In this document: positions 1 through 8,500 of the stretch, in pieces
Position numbering within the stretch: position 1 is the first letter of the stretch
Layout of the letters: each line of letters begins with the position of its first letter
Source: Silvibacterium dinghuense
GTDB lineage: Bacteria > Acidobacteriota > Terriglobia > Terriglobales > Acidobacteriaceae
Reading direction: 5' to 3'
NCBI RefSeq assembly: GCF_004123295.1
Contig: NZ_SDMK01000002.1
Span: forward strand, 764,784-828,783
DNA length: 64,000 nucleotides
Notes under the pieces: model-generated
Seen by the model: only the letters and a program-made list of their open reading frames with translations
Told to the model about the DNA's origin: nothing
Databases searched by the model: none
Made by a program: the position numbers and the translations under genes

Positions 1-34
1 ACCGGCGAGCACGTCAATCGAATCGTCCCCTCCG

Positions 35-160
35 TTACTTCTCTAGCAGCTCGGCAAAATCCTCAATAAAGCTGATGACTACCACCACGGCCGCACCTGC
101 CAGTCCCAGAAAAAATAAACCGGTCAGCAGATGCATCCCGAATTGAGCTACTGCAATCAT
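35..160 (-). CDS. Small single-span membrane protein, 41 aa, unknown function
   Basis: A 41-residue product with one hydrophobic helix (about residues 9-30, HLLTGLFFLGLAGAAVVVV) and an acidic tail ending FAELLEK. I chose the ATG at 160 because a longer reading from 250 would overlap the divergent lnt start at 238. An AGAGGT lies about 12 bases upstream, a slightly distant ribosome-binding site. It is transcribed away from lnt. Small one-helix proteins of this kind are often regulators or accessory subunits of membrane complexes, but nothing here points to a partner. It could be a chance reading frame, since high-GC DNA has many. Confidence 0.5.
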   Translation of the reverse strand: MIAVAQFGMHLLTGLFFLGLAGAAVVVVISFIEDFAELLEK

Positions 161-237
161 CTGTCTGATTGTACCTCTGCTTTCTGTCTTCGGCGTCCCA
201 TCTCCGGATACCCTCGGAGATGTTACACTCGCGCTGA

Positions 238-1932
238 ATGGCCGTGGCAACCGACACCAGCAAATCCAGCGTGCCGCAAGCCCTTCGCCGTAGCGGGAGA
301 TGGCCCTCCGTTACCGCTGTGGTGCTCGCCCTGCTCGCAGCCTGCCTGCTCGATCTCCCCTTCCCGATTGCCGGACCGCTGCCTCCATGGCGCGCCTCGT
401 TTGCGTGGATCGCGCTCATTCCGCTGATCGTTGCGATTCTCCGCCCCGCAGCTTCGGGAGCCGCGCACTTTCTGCGCCGCAGCGCTCTCACCGGGTACGT
501 CTGCGGCATTGCGTGGTATGCGCTCAATTCCTACTGGATCGAGCGCACCATGCATCTCTACGGCAATGTGCCGGTCCCTGGCGCCATCGGCATTCTCCTG
601 CTCTATGCGTTGATTCTCGGCCTGTACTTCGCGCTCTTTGGATTCCTGCTGGCGCTGGTGCGCTCCGTTACCCGCAGCATCGTCCCGGCACTGGGGCTCG
701 CGCCGTTTGCCTGGGCTGCAGTGGAACTGGCCGCTTCCCGCGTTACCTGTGTGCCATGGGATCAGTTCGGCTACTCGCAGGTGGACAACCTGCTCCTGAC
801 TCGACTGGCTCCCTTCACCGGCGTCTACGGCATCTCGTTTGTGCTGGTGGCCGTCAACGCAGTGCTCGCAGCCGGGTTTCTGGTGAAGCCGGTGCGCCTG
901 CGTCTTGCGCTGGCCGCGGCTGGCATCGCAGCGGCTGCATTATTGCAGGCCGGCACATGGATGCCTGTTGCCCCCGCGAAGACAGAAGCAACGGCCGTGC
1001 TGCTGCAGCCGGACTTCAGCGTGGATGAAGACCACGACTGGCCCGGCACCGAGTGGGACCAGAACATCGGCCGATTCCTGGCACAGAGCTCCAACACGCT
1101 GACCCCGTACTACACCGGCATGCCGAGTCCGGCGAAAACATTGCATGCGGCTCCCGCCGCGCCCGCTCCACCGATCTCGCTCATTGCCTGGCCGGAGGCG
1201 CCATCCCCCTTCGAAGAAACCGATCCGCGCTTCCTCACGGCCATGCACCAGCTCGCGGCGAATACCCACGCCGGCATCATTGTCGGCCTGCCCGCCGCCG
1301 ACTGGGCGACGGACAGCCGAGGACGGCAGTATGTCCAATATTTCAATTCGGCAACGATTTTCAACACAAGTGGCGACCGCATCGGGCGCTATGACAAGAT
1401 TCATCTCGTGCCCTGGGGTGAATACATCCCGTTCAAAGATCTCTTCTTCTTCGCGCACAAGCTCACACGCCAGGCCGGCAACTTTACGCACGGAAATCAT
1501 CGCAGCGTCTACTCACTGAATGGTCATCGCTACGGAGTTTTCATCTGCTATGAGTCGATCTTCGCGGATGAAGTCCGGCACTTTGCAGATAACGGCGCCG
1601 AAGTCTTCGTCAATATTTCCGATGACGGCTGGTACGGCGACACCAGCGCCCCGTGGCAGCACCTGAACATGGCCCGCATGCGCGCCATCGAGAACCACCG
1701 CTGGCTGGTGCGCGACACCAACACCGGCGTCACCAGCGTCATCGATCCCGAAGGCCGCCTGCTGACCAGCGCGCCGCGCGGCATCTTCACCTCGCTTGCC
1801 GTGCAGTACGGTTTCCGGAACGACGTGACCTTCTATACCCGCCACGGCGACCTCTTCGGTTACACGTGTGTGATAATCACACTGGGCGTGGTGCTGCTGC
1901 TGGGTAAGCGGCGCATCCGATTCCAGCCCTGA
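238..1932 (+). CDS. lnt: Apolipoprotein N-acyltransferase
   Basis: Inner-membrane enzyme that adds the third acyl chain to the N-terminal cysteine of lipoproteins, the last step of lipoprotein maturation before Lol export. The protein has 564 residues, somewhat longer than the roughly 510 of E. coli Lnt. The first 250 or so residues hold several membrane helices, and the nitrilase-like domain follows. The catalytic triad is readable: Glu about 320 in WPEAPSP, Lys about 387 in YDKIHLVPWGEY, and Cys about 437 in FICYESIF. An AG-rich stretch lies 18 bases before the ATG, so the start is reasonable but not certain. The prfB reading begins 17 bases after the stop, so the two genes are probably co-transcribed. 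The window also encodes lipoproteins with clear lipoboxes (Pal, a beta-propeller protein). Confidence 0.96.
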   Translation: MAVATDTSKSSVPQALRRSGRWPSVTAVVLALLAACLLDLPFPIAGPLPPWRASFAWIALIPLIVAILRPAASGAAHFLRRSALTGYVCGIAWYALNSYWIERTMHLYGNVPVPGAIGILLLYALILGLYFALFGFLLALVRSVTRSIVPALGLAPFAWAAVELAASRVTCVPWDQFGYSQVDNLLLTRLAPFTGVYGISFVLVAVNAVLAAGFLVKPVRLRLALAAAGIAAAALLQAGTWMPVAPAKTEATAVLLQPDFSVDEDHDWPGTEWDQNIGRFLAQSSNTLTPYYTGMPSPAKTLHAAPAAPAPPISLIAWPEAPSPFEETDPRFLTAMHQLAANTHAGIIVGLPAADWATDSRGRQYVQYFNSATIFNTSGDRIGRYDKIHLVPWGEYIPFKDLFFFAHKLTRQAGNFTHGNHRSVYSLNGHRYGVFICYESIFADEVRHFADNGAEVFVNISDDGWYGDTSAPWQHLNMARMRAIENHRWLVRDTNTGVTSVIDPEGRLLTSAPRGIFTSLAVQYGFRNDVTFYTRHGDLFGYTCVIITLGVVLLLGKRRIRFQP

Positions 1933-1949
1933 AGACAGGTCCCGATCTC

Positions 1950-3084
1950 GTGTTGAACGATCTCGAATTCGCCTACGCTCCGGTACGCGAAAAAGTCCGT
2001 GGCCTGCGGGAGTACCTTTGACCCCGCCCGCCTCAAGTCTGATCTAGCCGAGATCGAGCAGAAGCTCTCCGATCCCAGCCTCTGGTCGAACCCCCAGCTC
2101 TCACAGCCGCTCATGCGCGATCGCAAGCGTTTTGAAGCGCTGCTGGCCGATGACGCGGAACTAGAGCGCCGTTCCGGCGATGTCGATGCGTATTTCGATC
2201 TGGCCCGGGAAGGCGAATCTGTCGAAGCCGAGCTCAAGCGCGAAATCAATTCGCTGAACGAATTTGCCGAGGCCATGGAGGCCCGCACGCTCCTCTCCGG
2301 CGAAACCGATGCGCTCAACGCGATTGTGACCGTGCATCCCGGCGCCGGCGGCACCGAGAGCCAGGACTGGGCCGAAATGCTGATGCGCATGTACCTGCGC
2401 TGGGCCGAACAGCAGGGCTTCAAGACGGAAATGAACGACTACCAGGATGGCGAAGAGGCCGGCATCAAATCCGCGACCTTCACCATCACCGGGGAATACG
2501 CCTTCGGCATGCTTTCCGGTGAAACCGGCGTGCATCGCCTGGTCCGCATCTCGCCCTTCGATCAGGCGAAGCGGCGGCACACTTCATTCGCGTCGGTCTT
2601 CGTCTCGCCGGAAATCGACGACTCGATCCAGATCGACATCAAACCGGATGAACTTCGCACCGATACGTACCGCTCCGGCGGCAAGGGCGGCCAGCATGTG
2701 AACACCACGGACTCGGCTGTGCGCATCACGCATCTTCCCACCGGCATTGTGGTGCAATGCCAGAACGAGCGCTCGCAGCACAAGAACCGCGAGAAGGCAA
2801 TGAAGATGCTGCGCTCGCGCCTCTACGAGTACGAGCTCGAGAAGAAGAACGCAGAGACGAAGAAGCTCGAAGACTCGAAGCTGGACATCAACTTCGGCTC
2901 ACAGATTCGCTCGTATGTGCTGCAGCCCTATCGCATCGCTAAGGATCACCGCACCAAGGTTGAAGTGGGCGACGTGGACCGTGTGCTCGACGGCTATCTC
3001 GAGCCCTTCATCCGCGGGTACCTGCTGCTCCGCCGCAATGGCGGCGTGCCGTCGGTGGTCGATAGCGGCGACGATCTGGAGTAA
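1950..3084 (+). CDS. prfB: Peptide chain release factor 2 (programmed +1 frameshift)
   Basis: RF2 recognises UGA and UAA stop codons and releases the peptide. Translation begins at GTG 1950 (or TTG 1953) after an AGG at 1937-1939, runs 23 codons to CTT at 2016-2018, meets an in-frame TGA at 2019-2021 and must shift +1 to continue at GAC 2020. The shifted product is about 377 residues (E. coli RF2: 365). The main frame carries the SPF stop-codon-reading tripeptide (ISPFDQ) and the catalytic GGQ loop (GGKGGQHVN). The N-terminal piece ending LREYL, followed by DPARL, matches the family layout. A caller that ignores the shift would start at 1999 and give a wrong N-terminus. The gene follows lnt closely and precedes a CoA-binding protein by 5 bases. 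Confidence 0.96.
2008..2022 (+). other. Programmed +1 ribosomal frameshift site of prfB
   Basis: The order is GGGAG (2008-2012), TAC, CTT (2016-2018), TGA (2019-2021), C (2022). This is the classical RF2 autoregulation signal. An internal Shine-Dalgarno-like GGGAG sits three bases before the slippery CTT, and a slow TGA followed by C makes the weakest termination context. When RF2 is scarce the ribosome pauses and slips from CTT to TTT, making more RF2. The core CTTTGAC is the same as in E. coli. Confidence 0.96.
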
Positions 3085-3089
3085 TTGCG

Positions 3090-3518
3090 ATGAATGAGCC
3101 CCAGCTGATCCAGCAGATTCTCGAGACGACGAAAATCATCGCCGTGGTCGGCCTGAGCGACAATCCTGCGAAGGCCTCGCACGGGGTCTCGAAGTTCATG
3201 CAGTCGCGCGGCTACCGCATTGTCCCGGTCAATCCGGCGATCGAAAGTGCACTCGGCGAAAAGTCCTACCCTTCGCTCGAAGAGGCCGTCGTGGCACTCG
3301 CTGCGGAAGGCATGAAGGTCGATCTCGTGAATATCTTCCGGCTGCCGCAGCATCTTCCACCGATCATTGACGATGTGATTCGCCTCAATCTGTCTGCCAT
3401 CTGGATACAGGAAGGCATCGTGAATGAAGAGGCAGCGGCGAAAGCAGAGGCGCATGGCGTGAAGGTGGTGATGGACCGCTGCATTCTCAAAGACCGCATG
3501 GCTGCCGGATGGCAGTAG
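3090..3518 (+). CDS. CoA-binding domain protein, YccU family
   Basis: A 142-residue single-domain protein with a Rossmann-like CoA-binding fold. It has a glycine loop near the start ([17 protein letters not shown]), then VPVNPAIE and a C-terminal MDRCILKD segment typical of the YccU/CoA_binding_2 family. The family is widespread and cytoplasmic, and binds CoA in crystal structures, but its physiological role is not settled. The ATG lies 5 bases after the prfB stop, with GGAG about 10 bases upstream of it inside the prfB end, which suggests translational coupling. The next gene follows after 43 bases. Confidence 0.85.
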   Translation: MNEPQLIQQILETTKIIAVVGLSDNPAKASHGVSKFMQSRGYRIVPVNPAIESALGEKSYPSLEEAVVALAAEGMKVDLVNIFRLPQHLPPIIDDVIRLNLSAIWIQEGIVNEEAAAKAEAHGVKVVMDRCILKDRMAAGWQ

Positions 3519-3561
3519 GACTGAGCACAGTCTCCGCACCATCTGCGACAATGTTGCTGCT

Positions 3562-4632
3562 ATGACCCAGAGCCATTCCTCGCAGCCTGTCCTTAAGCCA
3601 ATTCGCGCCGGCGTTATCGGCTTCGGTCTCGGCGGACGTATCTTTCATGCCGCCGTCATCGCCGCTACGCCTGGCCTTGAGCTTGCCGCTGTGGTGCAGC
3701 GCAGCAGTAAATCCGCGGCAGAAGTCTATCCTGACATCGCCATTGCTCATTCCCTCGATGAGCTGCTCGCGGACGATTCGATCCAGCTGGTTGCGGTCAG
3801 CTCACCCAGTGGCGACCACTACGCGCATGCGAAGCAGTGTCTCGAGGCGGGCCGGCACGTCATGGTCGATAAGCCCTTCACCCTGACCTCGGCCGAAGCA
3901 CGCGATCTGATCGATCTGGCAACAAGCAAGGGGCTGGTCCTCGCGCCGTATCAAAACCGCCGATGGGATGGCGACTTCGTCACGCTGAAGCAGGTCCTGG
4001 CCTCAGGCGCGCTTGGACGCATCGTCACTTACGAATCGCACTTCGACCGCTTCCGCCAGGAATCGCGCACCAACTGGAAGGAAAACGGTGTGCCCGGCGG
4101 CGGGCTGCTCCTCGACCTCGGCCCGCACCTCATCGATCAGGCTTGCTCGCTCTTTGGCAATCCTGAAAGCGTCTGGGCCGATGTGCGCATCGACCGCGAA
4201 GGCAGCATGGTCGTGGATGCTTTCGACATCGAATTGAAGTTTGCCCACGGCCTCTCGGCATGGCTGCGTTCTTCGCTCACCGCATGCTTCCGCGGACCGC
4301 GCTTCCTTGTTCATGGCACCCAAGGGAGCTTTGTAAAGTGGGGACTCGACCCACAGGAGCCGCAGCTTCTTGCGGGTATGGAGTTTACCGATGCGGGCTT
4401 CGGCGAAGAACCGGAATCCGACTGGGGCACACTCCACATCGACGGCAAAGCAGACGAGCGTGTCCCGACCGTGCGCGGCGACTACCGCAGTATTTATGCC
4501 AATCTCCGGGATGCCATCCTGGGCATCGCACCGCTCGAGGTTACGGCTGAGCATGCCTGGCGTACCGCACGCATCATCGAACTGGCCATCGAATCCAGCC
4601 AAACCGGCCGGCGTTTCACTTATCCGGATTGA
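3562..4632 (+). CDS. Gfo/Idh/MocA-family NAD(P)-dependent oxidoreductase (inositol-dehydrogenase-like)
   Basis: A 356-residue sugar or cyclitol dehydrogenase. The N-terminal dinucleotide fold shows GFGLGGRIFHA at residues 19-29, and the family's DKPF follows (EKPF variant; the lysine binds the nicotinamide side). The C-terminal beta-sheet domain has HGTQGSFVKWGLDPQE, and the substrate side carries GGGLLLDLGPHLIDQA with the catalytic His. The pattern is closest to the YdgJ/IolW branch (NADP-dependent scyllo-inositol dehydrogenases), judged from memory of the motif layout, so substrate is an inference. It is the last gene of the lnt-prfB-CoA run and converges on rarA with only 16 bases between. 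Confidence 0.88.
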   Translation: MTQSHSSQPVLKPIRAGVIGFGLGGRIFHAAVIAATPGLELAAVVQRSSKSAAEVYPDIAIAHSLDELLADDSIQLVAVSSPSGDHYAHAKQCLEAGRHVMVDKPFTLTSAEARDLIDLATSKGLVLAPYQNRRWDGDFVTLKQVLASGALGRIVTYESHFDRFRQESRTNWKENGVPGGGLLLDLGPHLIDQACSLFGNPESVWADVRIDREGSMVVDAFDIELKFAHGLSAWLRSSLTACFRGPRFLVHGTQGSFVKWGLDPQEPQLLAGMEFTDAGFGEEPESDWGTLHIDGKADERVPTVRGDYRSIYANLRDAILGIAPLEVTAEHAWRTARIIELAIESSQTGRRFTYPD

Positions 4633-4648
4633 GCCCTGCAGCAGGAAC

Positions 4649-5992
4649 CTACTGCGGGCCCTTAGCCTTCGCTTCTTTCAGGCGGCGGATCTCCTCCATC
4701 CGCTGCCCGAGAAGTTTTTCGCGGCCTTCCGCAGTCGGGTGATACCAGCGCCGTCCGCGCAGGCGATCAGGCAGGCACTCCATATCTGCCACCTTGCCCG
4801 CTTCGTCATGCGCATATTTATAACCGTGACCGTAGCCTAATGTTTTCATCAGGCCGGTTGGCGCGTTGCGAAGGTGCAGCGGAACAGGCTCAGCGCGGTT
4901 GTGCTCGATCTCATCGAGGATTTCGCCATAAGCCGTGTAGACAGCATTCGACTTCGGCGCCAGGGCAAGATAGACGACGGCCTGCGCCAGCGCCAGATCA
5001 CCCTCCGGCGAGCCGAGAAACTCCATCGCTTCCCGCGCAGACAGGGTCAGGTTCAACGCCTCGGGCGAGGCAAGGCCGATATCTTCGACGGCCATGCGCA
5101 CCACGCGGCGAGCAATGTACATCGGGTCTTCACCAGCCTGCATCATGCGCCCTAACCAATAGAGCGCCGCATCGGCATCGGAATTGCGCACCGACTTATG
5201 CAATGCAGAGATGAGGTTGTAGTGTTCCTCACCCTTCTTGTCATAGAGCAGTACACGCTGCTGCAATGCTTCGACAGCAAGATCCTTCGTGATGGTCTTC
5301 TCGCCGCGCGCCTCGGCCAGCTTTGCCGAGACTTCGAGAGCATTCAGCGCATTGCGCGCATCGCCGCTTGAGTACGACGCCAGCGTAATCAGCGCATCAT
5401 CCTCCGCGCCGATCTGCATCCGCCCGAGACCACGCTCTTCATTTTCGAGAGCGCGGCGCAACAGTGTGAGCAGTTCTTCTTCGCTCAGCGCCTGCAGCGT
5501 GTACACGCGGCAACGAGAAAGCAGCGCGCCGTTGATCTCGAACGAGGGGTTCTCGGTCGTCGCGCCGATGAGACGAATCGTCCCGTGCTCCACGTAAGGC
5601 AGAAAGGCATCCTGCTGCGCGCGGTTGAAGCGGTGAATCTCGTCGATAAAGAGGATGGTGCGCGAGCCGAACTGCGCGGCCTTCTCCGCATCGACCATCA
5701 CCTGCTTGATTTCCTTGATCCCCGACATGACCGCCGAGAACTCGATGAAGGTGGCATGCGTGGCATGGGCGATGATCTTGGCCAGAGTGGTCTTCCCTAC
5801 GCCGGGAGGCCCCCAGAAGATCATGGATGCAGGATCGTCGCGCTCGATCTGCACGCGCAGCGGTTTGCCCGGCGCAAGCAGATGCTTTTGCCCTACATAC
5901 TCTTCAAGATTGCGTGGACGCATGCGCTCGGCCAGCGGCGCAGCGAGATTGCCGGAAGAGGCCAGATCCGGTGTCGGTTGAAAGAGGCTCAT
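4649..5992 (-). CDS. rarA: Replication-associated recombination protein A (MgsA/WHIP-type AAA+ ATPase)
   Basis: A 447-residue AAA+ ATPase related to clamp-loader subunits that acts at stalled replication forks. Visible motifs are Walker A GPPGVGKTTLAK (about residues 60-71), Walker B FIDEIHRF (about 116) and sensor-1 region GATTENPSFEI. The C-terminal half has MARRVVRMAVEDIGLA and YPNAYGE-like segments, as in the family. Length matches E. coli RarA (447). Its ATG overlaps the stop of the upstream methyltransferase gene by four bases (5989-5992), so the two are translationally coupled. Confidence 0.96.
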   Translation of the reverse strand: MSLFQPTPDLASSGNLAAPLAERMRPRNLEEYVGQKHLLAPGKPLRVQIERDDPASMIFWGPPGVGKTTLAKIIAHATHATFIEFSAVMSGIKEIKQVMVDAEKAAQFGSRTILFIDEIHRFNRAQQDAFLPYVEHGTIRLIGATTENPSFEINGALLSRCRVYTLQALSEEELLTLLRRALENEERGLGRMQIGAEDDALITLASYSSGDARNALNALEVSAKLAEARGEKTITKDLAVEALQQRVLLYDKKGEEHYNLISALHKSVRNSDADAALYWLGRMMQAGEDPMYIARRVVRMAVEDIGLASPEALNLTLSAREAMEFLGSPEGDLALAQAVVYLALAPKSNAVYTAYGEILDEIEHNRAEPVPLHLRNAPTGLMKTLGYGHGYKYAHDEAGKVADMECLPDRLRGRRWYHPTAEGREKLLGQRMEEIRRLKEAKAKGPQ

Positions 5993-6780
5993 CGCGCACC
6001 TCCACGCTGGCGTGCTGCTTCATAGAGCAGCACGGAGCCCGCAACGGCTACGTTCAGCGATTCGACAGGACCAGGCATGGGAATAGTCACACGTGCATTT
6101 GCCCGCTCTACGAGCGAAGCTGCCAGGCCTGCGCCTTCGTTGCCCAGCAACAAAGCAGTTGGCTGCGTAAAATCCCAGCTTGTGGCAGAGCCGCCATCGA
6201 CTGCCACCGCGGCTACCGTCTTGATGCCCCGTGCTTCCAATGCTGCAAAGAATTCACTTTCCTTTGCCGTCACGCACGACAGACGGAAGGCTGACCCGGC
6301 TGATGCACGCAAAACTTTCTGATTAGCTACGCTCACGGTGCCTGGCAGCATGACAAATCCTGTAGCGCCAAATGCCTCCGCCGAGCGGATCAGAGTGCCG
6401 AGATTTCCCGGGTCCTGCAGACCACCCGAGACCATCACCAGCGCCGGTCCTCTACGATCGAGCACCTGGTTCAACGTCCAAAGCGGCAGCCGCACCAGCG
6501 CAGCCACGCCCTGTGGCGACTCAGTATGCACGGCGCTGGCAAAAACATCCGGAGCAACAGCCAGCAGTTCCGCATCCGTGGGCAGGTGCAGCCGTGCGAG
6601 CCTGGCCTCCTGCCCCTGCTCCACGAAAACAGTCGAAAACTTCAGCCCGCTTGCAGCGGCTTCGGCGAGCAGATGCTCGCCTTCGATTGCGATATCCCCG
6701 GCAGCCGACACGCCCGCGCGCAATTCCTTCACACGTGCATTCTGTCGGCTCTGGATCAATCGTGGCGCGGCCATGGGCAT
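5989..6780 (-). CDS. TrmH/SpoU-family RNA 2'-O-methyltransferase
   Basis: A 263-residue SPOUT methyltransferase. An N-terminal substrate-binding domain begins LIQSRQNARVKEL. The knotted C-terminal domain carries three family motifs: SGGLQDPGNLGTLIRSAEAFG (motif 1, with the conserved Asn and Arg), LLGNEGAGL (motif 2) and IPMPGPVESLNVAVA (motif 3). It transfers a methyl group from SAM to a ribose, most likely in 23S rRNA (RlmB/TrmH/AviRb group), but the exact site cannot be read from sequence. First gene of a two-gene unit with rarA, divergent from tsaC. Confidence 0.88.
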   Translation of the reverse strand: MPMAAPRLIQSRQNARVKELRAGVSAAGDIAIEGEHLLAEAAASGLKFSTVFVEQGQEARLARLHLPTDAELLAVAPDVFASAVHTESPQGVAALVRLPLWTLNQVLDRRGPALVMVSGGLQDPGNLGTLIRSAEAFGATGFVMLPGTVSVANQKVLRASAGSAFRLSCVTAKESEFFAALEARGIKTVAAVAVDGGSATSWDFTQPTALLLGNEGAGLAASLVERANARVTIPMPGPVESLNVAVAGSVLLYEAARQRGGAR

Positions 6781-6915
6781 TTATGGATTCTATCGCTCCC
6801 AGCCCCTGCCCCTCTGTGGACAGCCTGTGGCATAGAATTGACGTGTCGTACCTGTTCCGGACGGATGCCGTCCTCGAGAAGCCCAAGAACCGCCGGACAG
6901 CCATGTTTTCTTTGA

Positions 6916-7572
6916 ATGGGAGCCACCTTGTCTGCAGAGATTCTGCGCATCCATCCGGATGAGCCCGAGCCGGATCGCGTGCAATACATTGCTTCGTGCC
7001 TGAAAAGCGGCAAAGTTGTCGCCATGCCCACGGATACGTTCTACGGGCTGGCTGTCGACCCCGTGAACCTTCGCGCGGTCGAGCGTATTTACGAGATCAA
7101 ACGCCGGCTCAAGCACAAGCCTCTCTCTCTGCTCATCGCCAATGTGTCTCAAGCCTACGAACTGGCGAGAGAGACCGGCTCCACGCTTGACCGCCTTGCC
7201 GAGCGCTTCTGGCCTGGCCCGCTGACGCTGATCGTCAAGGCCGGCTCCAAGCTGCCGCTGCGCAGCACTGCCAACACCGGCAATGTGGCTATCCGCGTGC
7301 CCGATGCCGCTATCCCGCGTGCCGTGGTCGAGGCCTTCGGCCTGCCCATCACCGCGACCTCGGCCAATCTGCAAGGCATGCCCGAGTGCACCTACGCAGC
7401 AGGCGTCCGCGATCAGATCGGCGACCGCATTCCTGTCATCGTCGACGGCGGCCCGACCGGACGCAGCCTGCCCACCACCATCGTCGATCTTTCCGGCGGC
7501 GAAGGTACCTGGCAGATTCTCCGCGAAGGCGCCATCCCGACCCACGAGATCGCTCTCGCTCTACAAGCCTGA
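6916..7572 (+). CDS. tsaC: L-threonylcarbamoyladenylate synthase (Sua5/YrdC/TsaC)
   Basis: Makes threonylcarbamoyl-AMP from threonine, bicarbonate and ATP, the first step of the t6A37 modification of ANN-decoding tRNAs. The 218-residue protein spans the YrdC fold: PTDTFYGLAVD, KRRLKHKPLSLLI (the conserved KR...KxxPL), RFWPGPLTLI, and the C-terminal GRSLPTTIVDLS. It lacks the extra Sua5 C-terminal domain. The ATG at 6916 has no obvious ribosome-binding site. A TTG at 6928 is preceded by GGGAG with a 5-base gap and may be the real start, four residues shorter. Divergent from the methyltransferase/rarA unit. Confidence 0.93.
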   Translation: MGATLSAEILRIHPDEPEPDRVQYIASCLKSGKVVAMPTDTFYGLAVDPVNLRAVERIYEIKRRLKHKPLSLLIANVSQAYELARETGSTLDRLAERFWPGPLTLIVKAGSKLPLRSTANTGNVAIRVPDAAIPRAVVEAFGLPITATSANLQGMPECTYAAGVRDQIGDRIPVIVDGGPTGRSLPTTIVDLSGGEGTWQILREGAIPTHEIALALQA

Positions 7573-7598
7573 TCCACCCCGCGTCTTCGCATGATCGT

Positions 7599-7663
7599 CC
7601 CGGCTTCCAATCTTCGACATCTCCACTCGCCGGCGGGTTCAACCCGCCGGGGCCGAAGCCGGG
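7599..7663. repeat. Nested palindrome between tsaC and the ydcF-like gene
   Basis: An outer 9-bp inverted repeat, CCCGGCTTC (7599-7607) with GAAGCCGGG (7655-7663), encloses a perfect 10-bp palindrome CCGGCGGGTT-c-AACCCGCCGG (7630-7650). It lies entirely between the tsaC stop and the likely start of the next gene. There is no T-run after it, so it is a poor classical terminator. It may be a REP-like element, an mRNA-stabilising structure or an attenuator. Confidence 0.7.
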
Positions 7664-7668
7664 GCAAA

Positions 7669-8280
7669 ATGATTGCCCTGCTCCTCCTGCTGCTGTTCGT
7701 CGCAGCGCTGGGCTGGACTGCCTGGGTCTACAGCCAGGTTCTCAACTATGCTCACCGCGACGAGGCCCGTCCGGCCGACGCGATCGCCGTCTTCGGCGCA
7801 GCCGAGTATGACGGCCGGCCCTCGCCCGTGCTTAAAGCCCGCCTGGATCACGCTCTGGCGCTCTACCAGGAAAAACTCGCGCCCATCATCGTCACCCTCG
7901 GCGGAGGCGATCCCGCAGACCTTCATTCCGAAGGCGGAGTAGGCCATGATTACCTGCTGGGCCACGGCGTGCCGGAACGCGCCATCATCGCGGAAACCGA
8001 AAGCCGCAATACGGAACAATCCACCCGCCGTCTCGCTGTCATCGCCCGCGCAAACCAGTTGCACACGATCGTAGTGGTCAGCGACGGCACGCATCTCTTC
8101 CGCACCCATGCGTTGTGCGAGAGCCTTGGTCTCACCGTCTTCACTTCTCCCCGGAGCATGGGCAAAGGCCTGAGCCGGCAAGAAGAAGCGGAACGCATCG
8201 GGCACGAGGTTCTCAGCTATACGGCATGGCGTTTGCGGCGGATGATCGGCTTCGATCGCACTCCGCCGGGAGCACCCTAA
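7669..8280 (+). CDS. YdcF/SanA-like DUF218 membrane-anchored protein
   Basis: A 203-residue protein with one N-terminal membrane helix (residues 2-20, IALLLLLLFVAALGWTAWV) followed by a DUF218 domain facing the periplasm. The domain shows DAIAVFGAAEYDGRPSPVLKARLDHAL, TLGGG and then ESRNTEQSTRR and VVSDGTHLFRT, the usual DUF218 blocks. The family includes E. coli YdcF, SanA and ElyC; roles in envelope-barrier function are reported but the chemistry is not known. I placed the start at ATG 7669: a frame open from 7591 would read through the intergenic palindrome and lacks a signal-like N-terminus. Confidence 0.85.
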   Translation: MIALLLLLLFVAALGWTAWVYSQVLNYAHRDEARPADAIAVFGAAEYDGRPSPVLKARLDHALALYQEKLAPIIVTLGGGDPADLHSEGGVGHDYLLGHGVPERAIIAETESRNTEQSTRRLAVIARANQLHTIVVVSDGTHLFRTHALCESLGLTVFTSPRSMGKGLSRQEEAERIGHEVLSYTAWRLRRMIGFDRTPPGAP

Positions 8281-8316
8281 CTAAGACGTATCTACCTATA
8301 GCTACAAGAAAGGGTT

Positions 8317-8445
8317 GTCATTTCGACCGGAGCAGGACGGTTTTTGGTCCTGCGGAGTGGAGAAACCTGCAGTTCTGCCTGGGCCGGAGAAAACTGCAGG
8401 TTCCTCCGCTACGTTCGCCTTACGGCTCACTCCGGTCGGAATGAC
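8317..8445 (+). repeat. Acidobacterial palindromic intergenic repeat, copy A
   Basis: A 129-bp element with 16-bp imperfect terminal inverted repeats: GTCATTTCGACCGGAG at 8317-8332 and CTCCGGTCGGAATGAC at 8430-8445 (one mismatch). Inside are two more hairpins, GCAGGAC...GTCCTGC (8332-8353) and CCTGCAGTT...AACTGCAGG. It fills most of the gap between two convergent genes. A diverged copy in the opposite orientation is at 50503-50620. There is no transposase, so this would be a non-autonomous or REP-like element. Confidence 0.85.
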
Positions 8446-8500
8446 AATGCGCAATAAATATAAGTCGCTTATTTTCAGTCTGGATATAGGGGGATACGCC

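Noticed and set aside
1950-2021. The prfB stop codon as a real mutation (pseudogene)
   Set aside because: The GGGAG-TAC-CTT-TGA-C context is exactly the known programmed frameshift, and the protein is intact on both sides.
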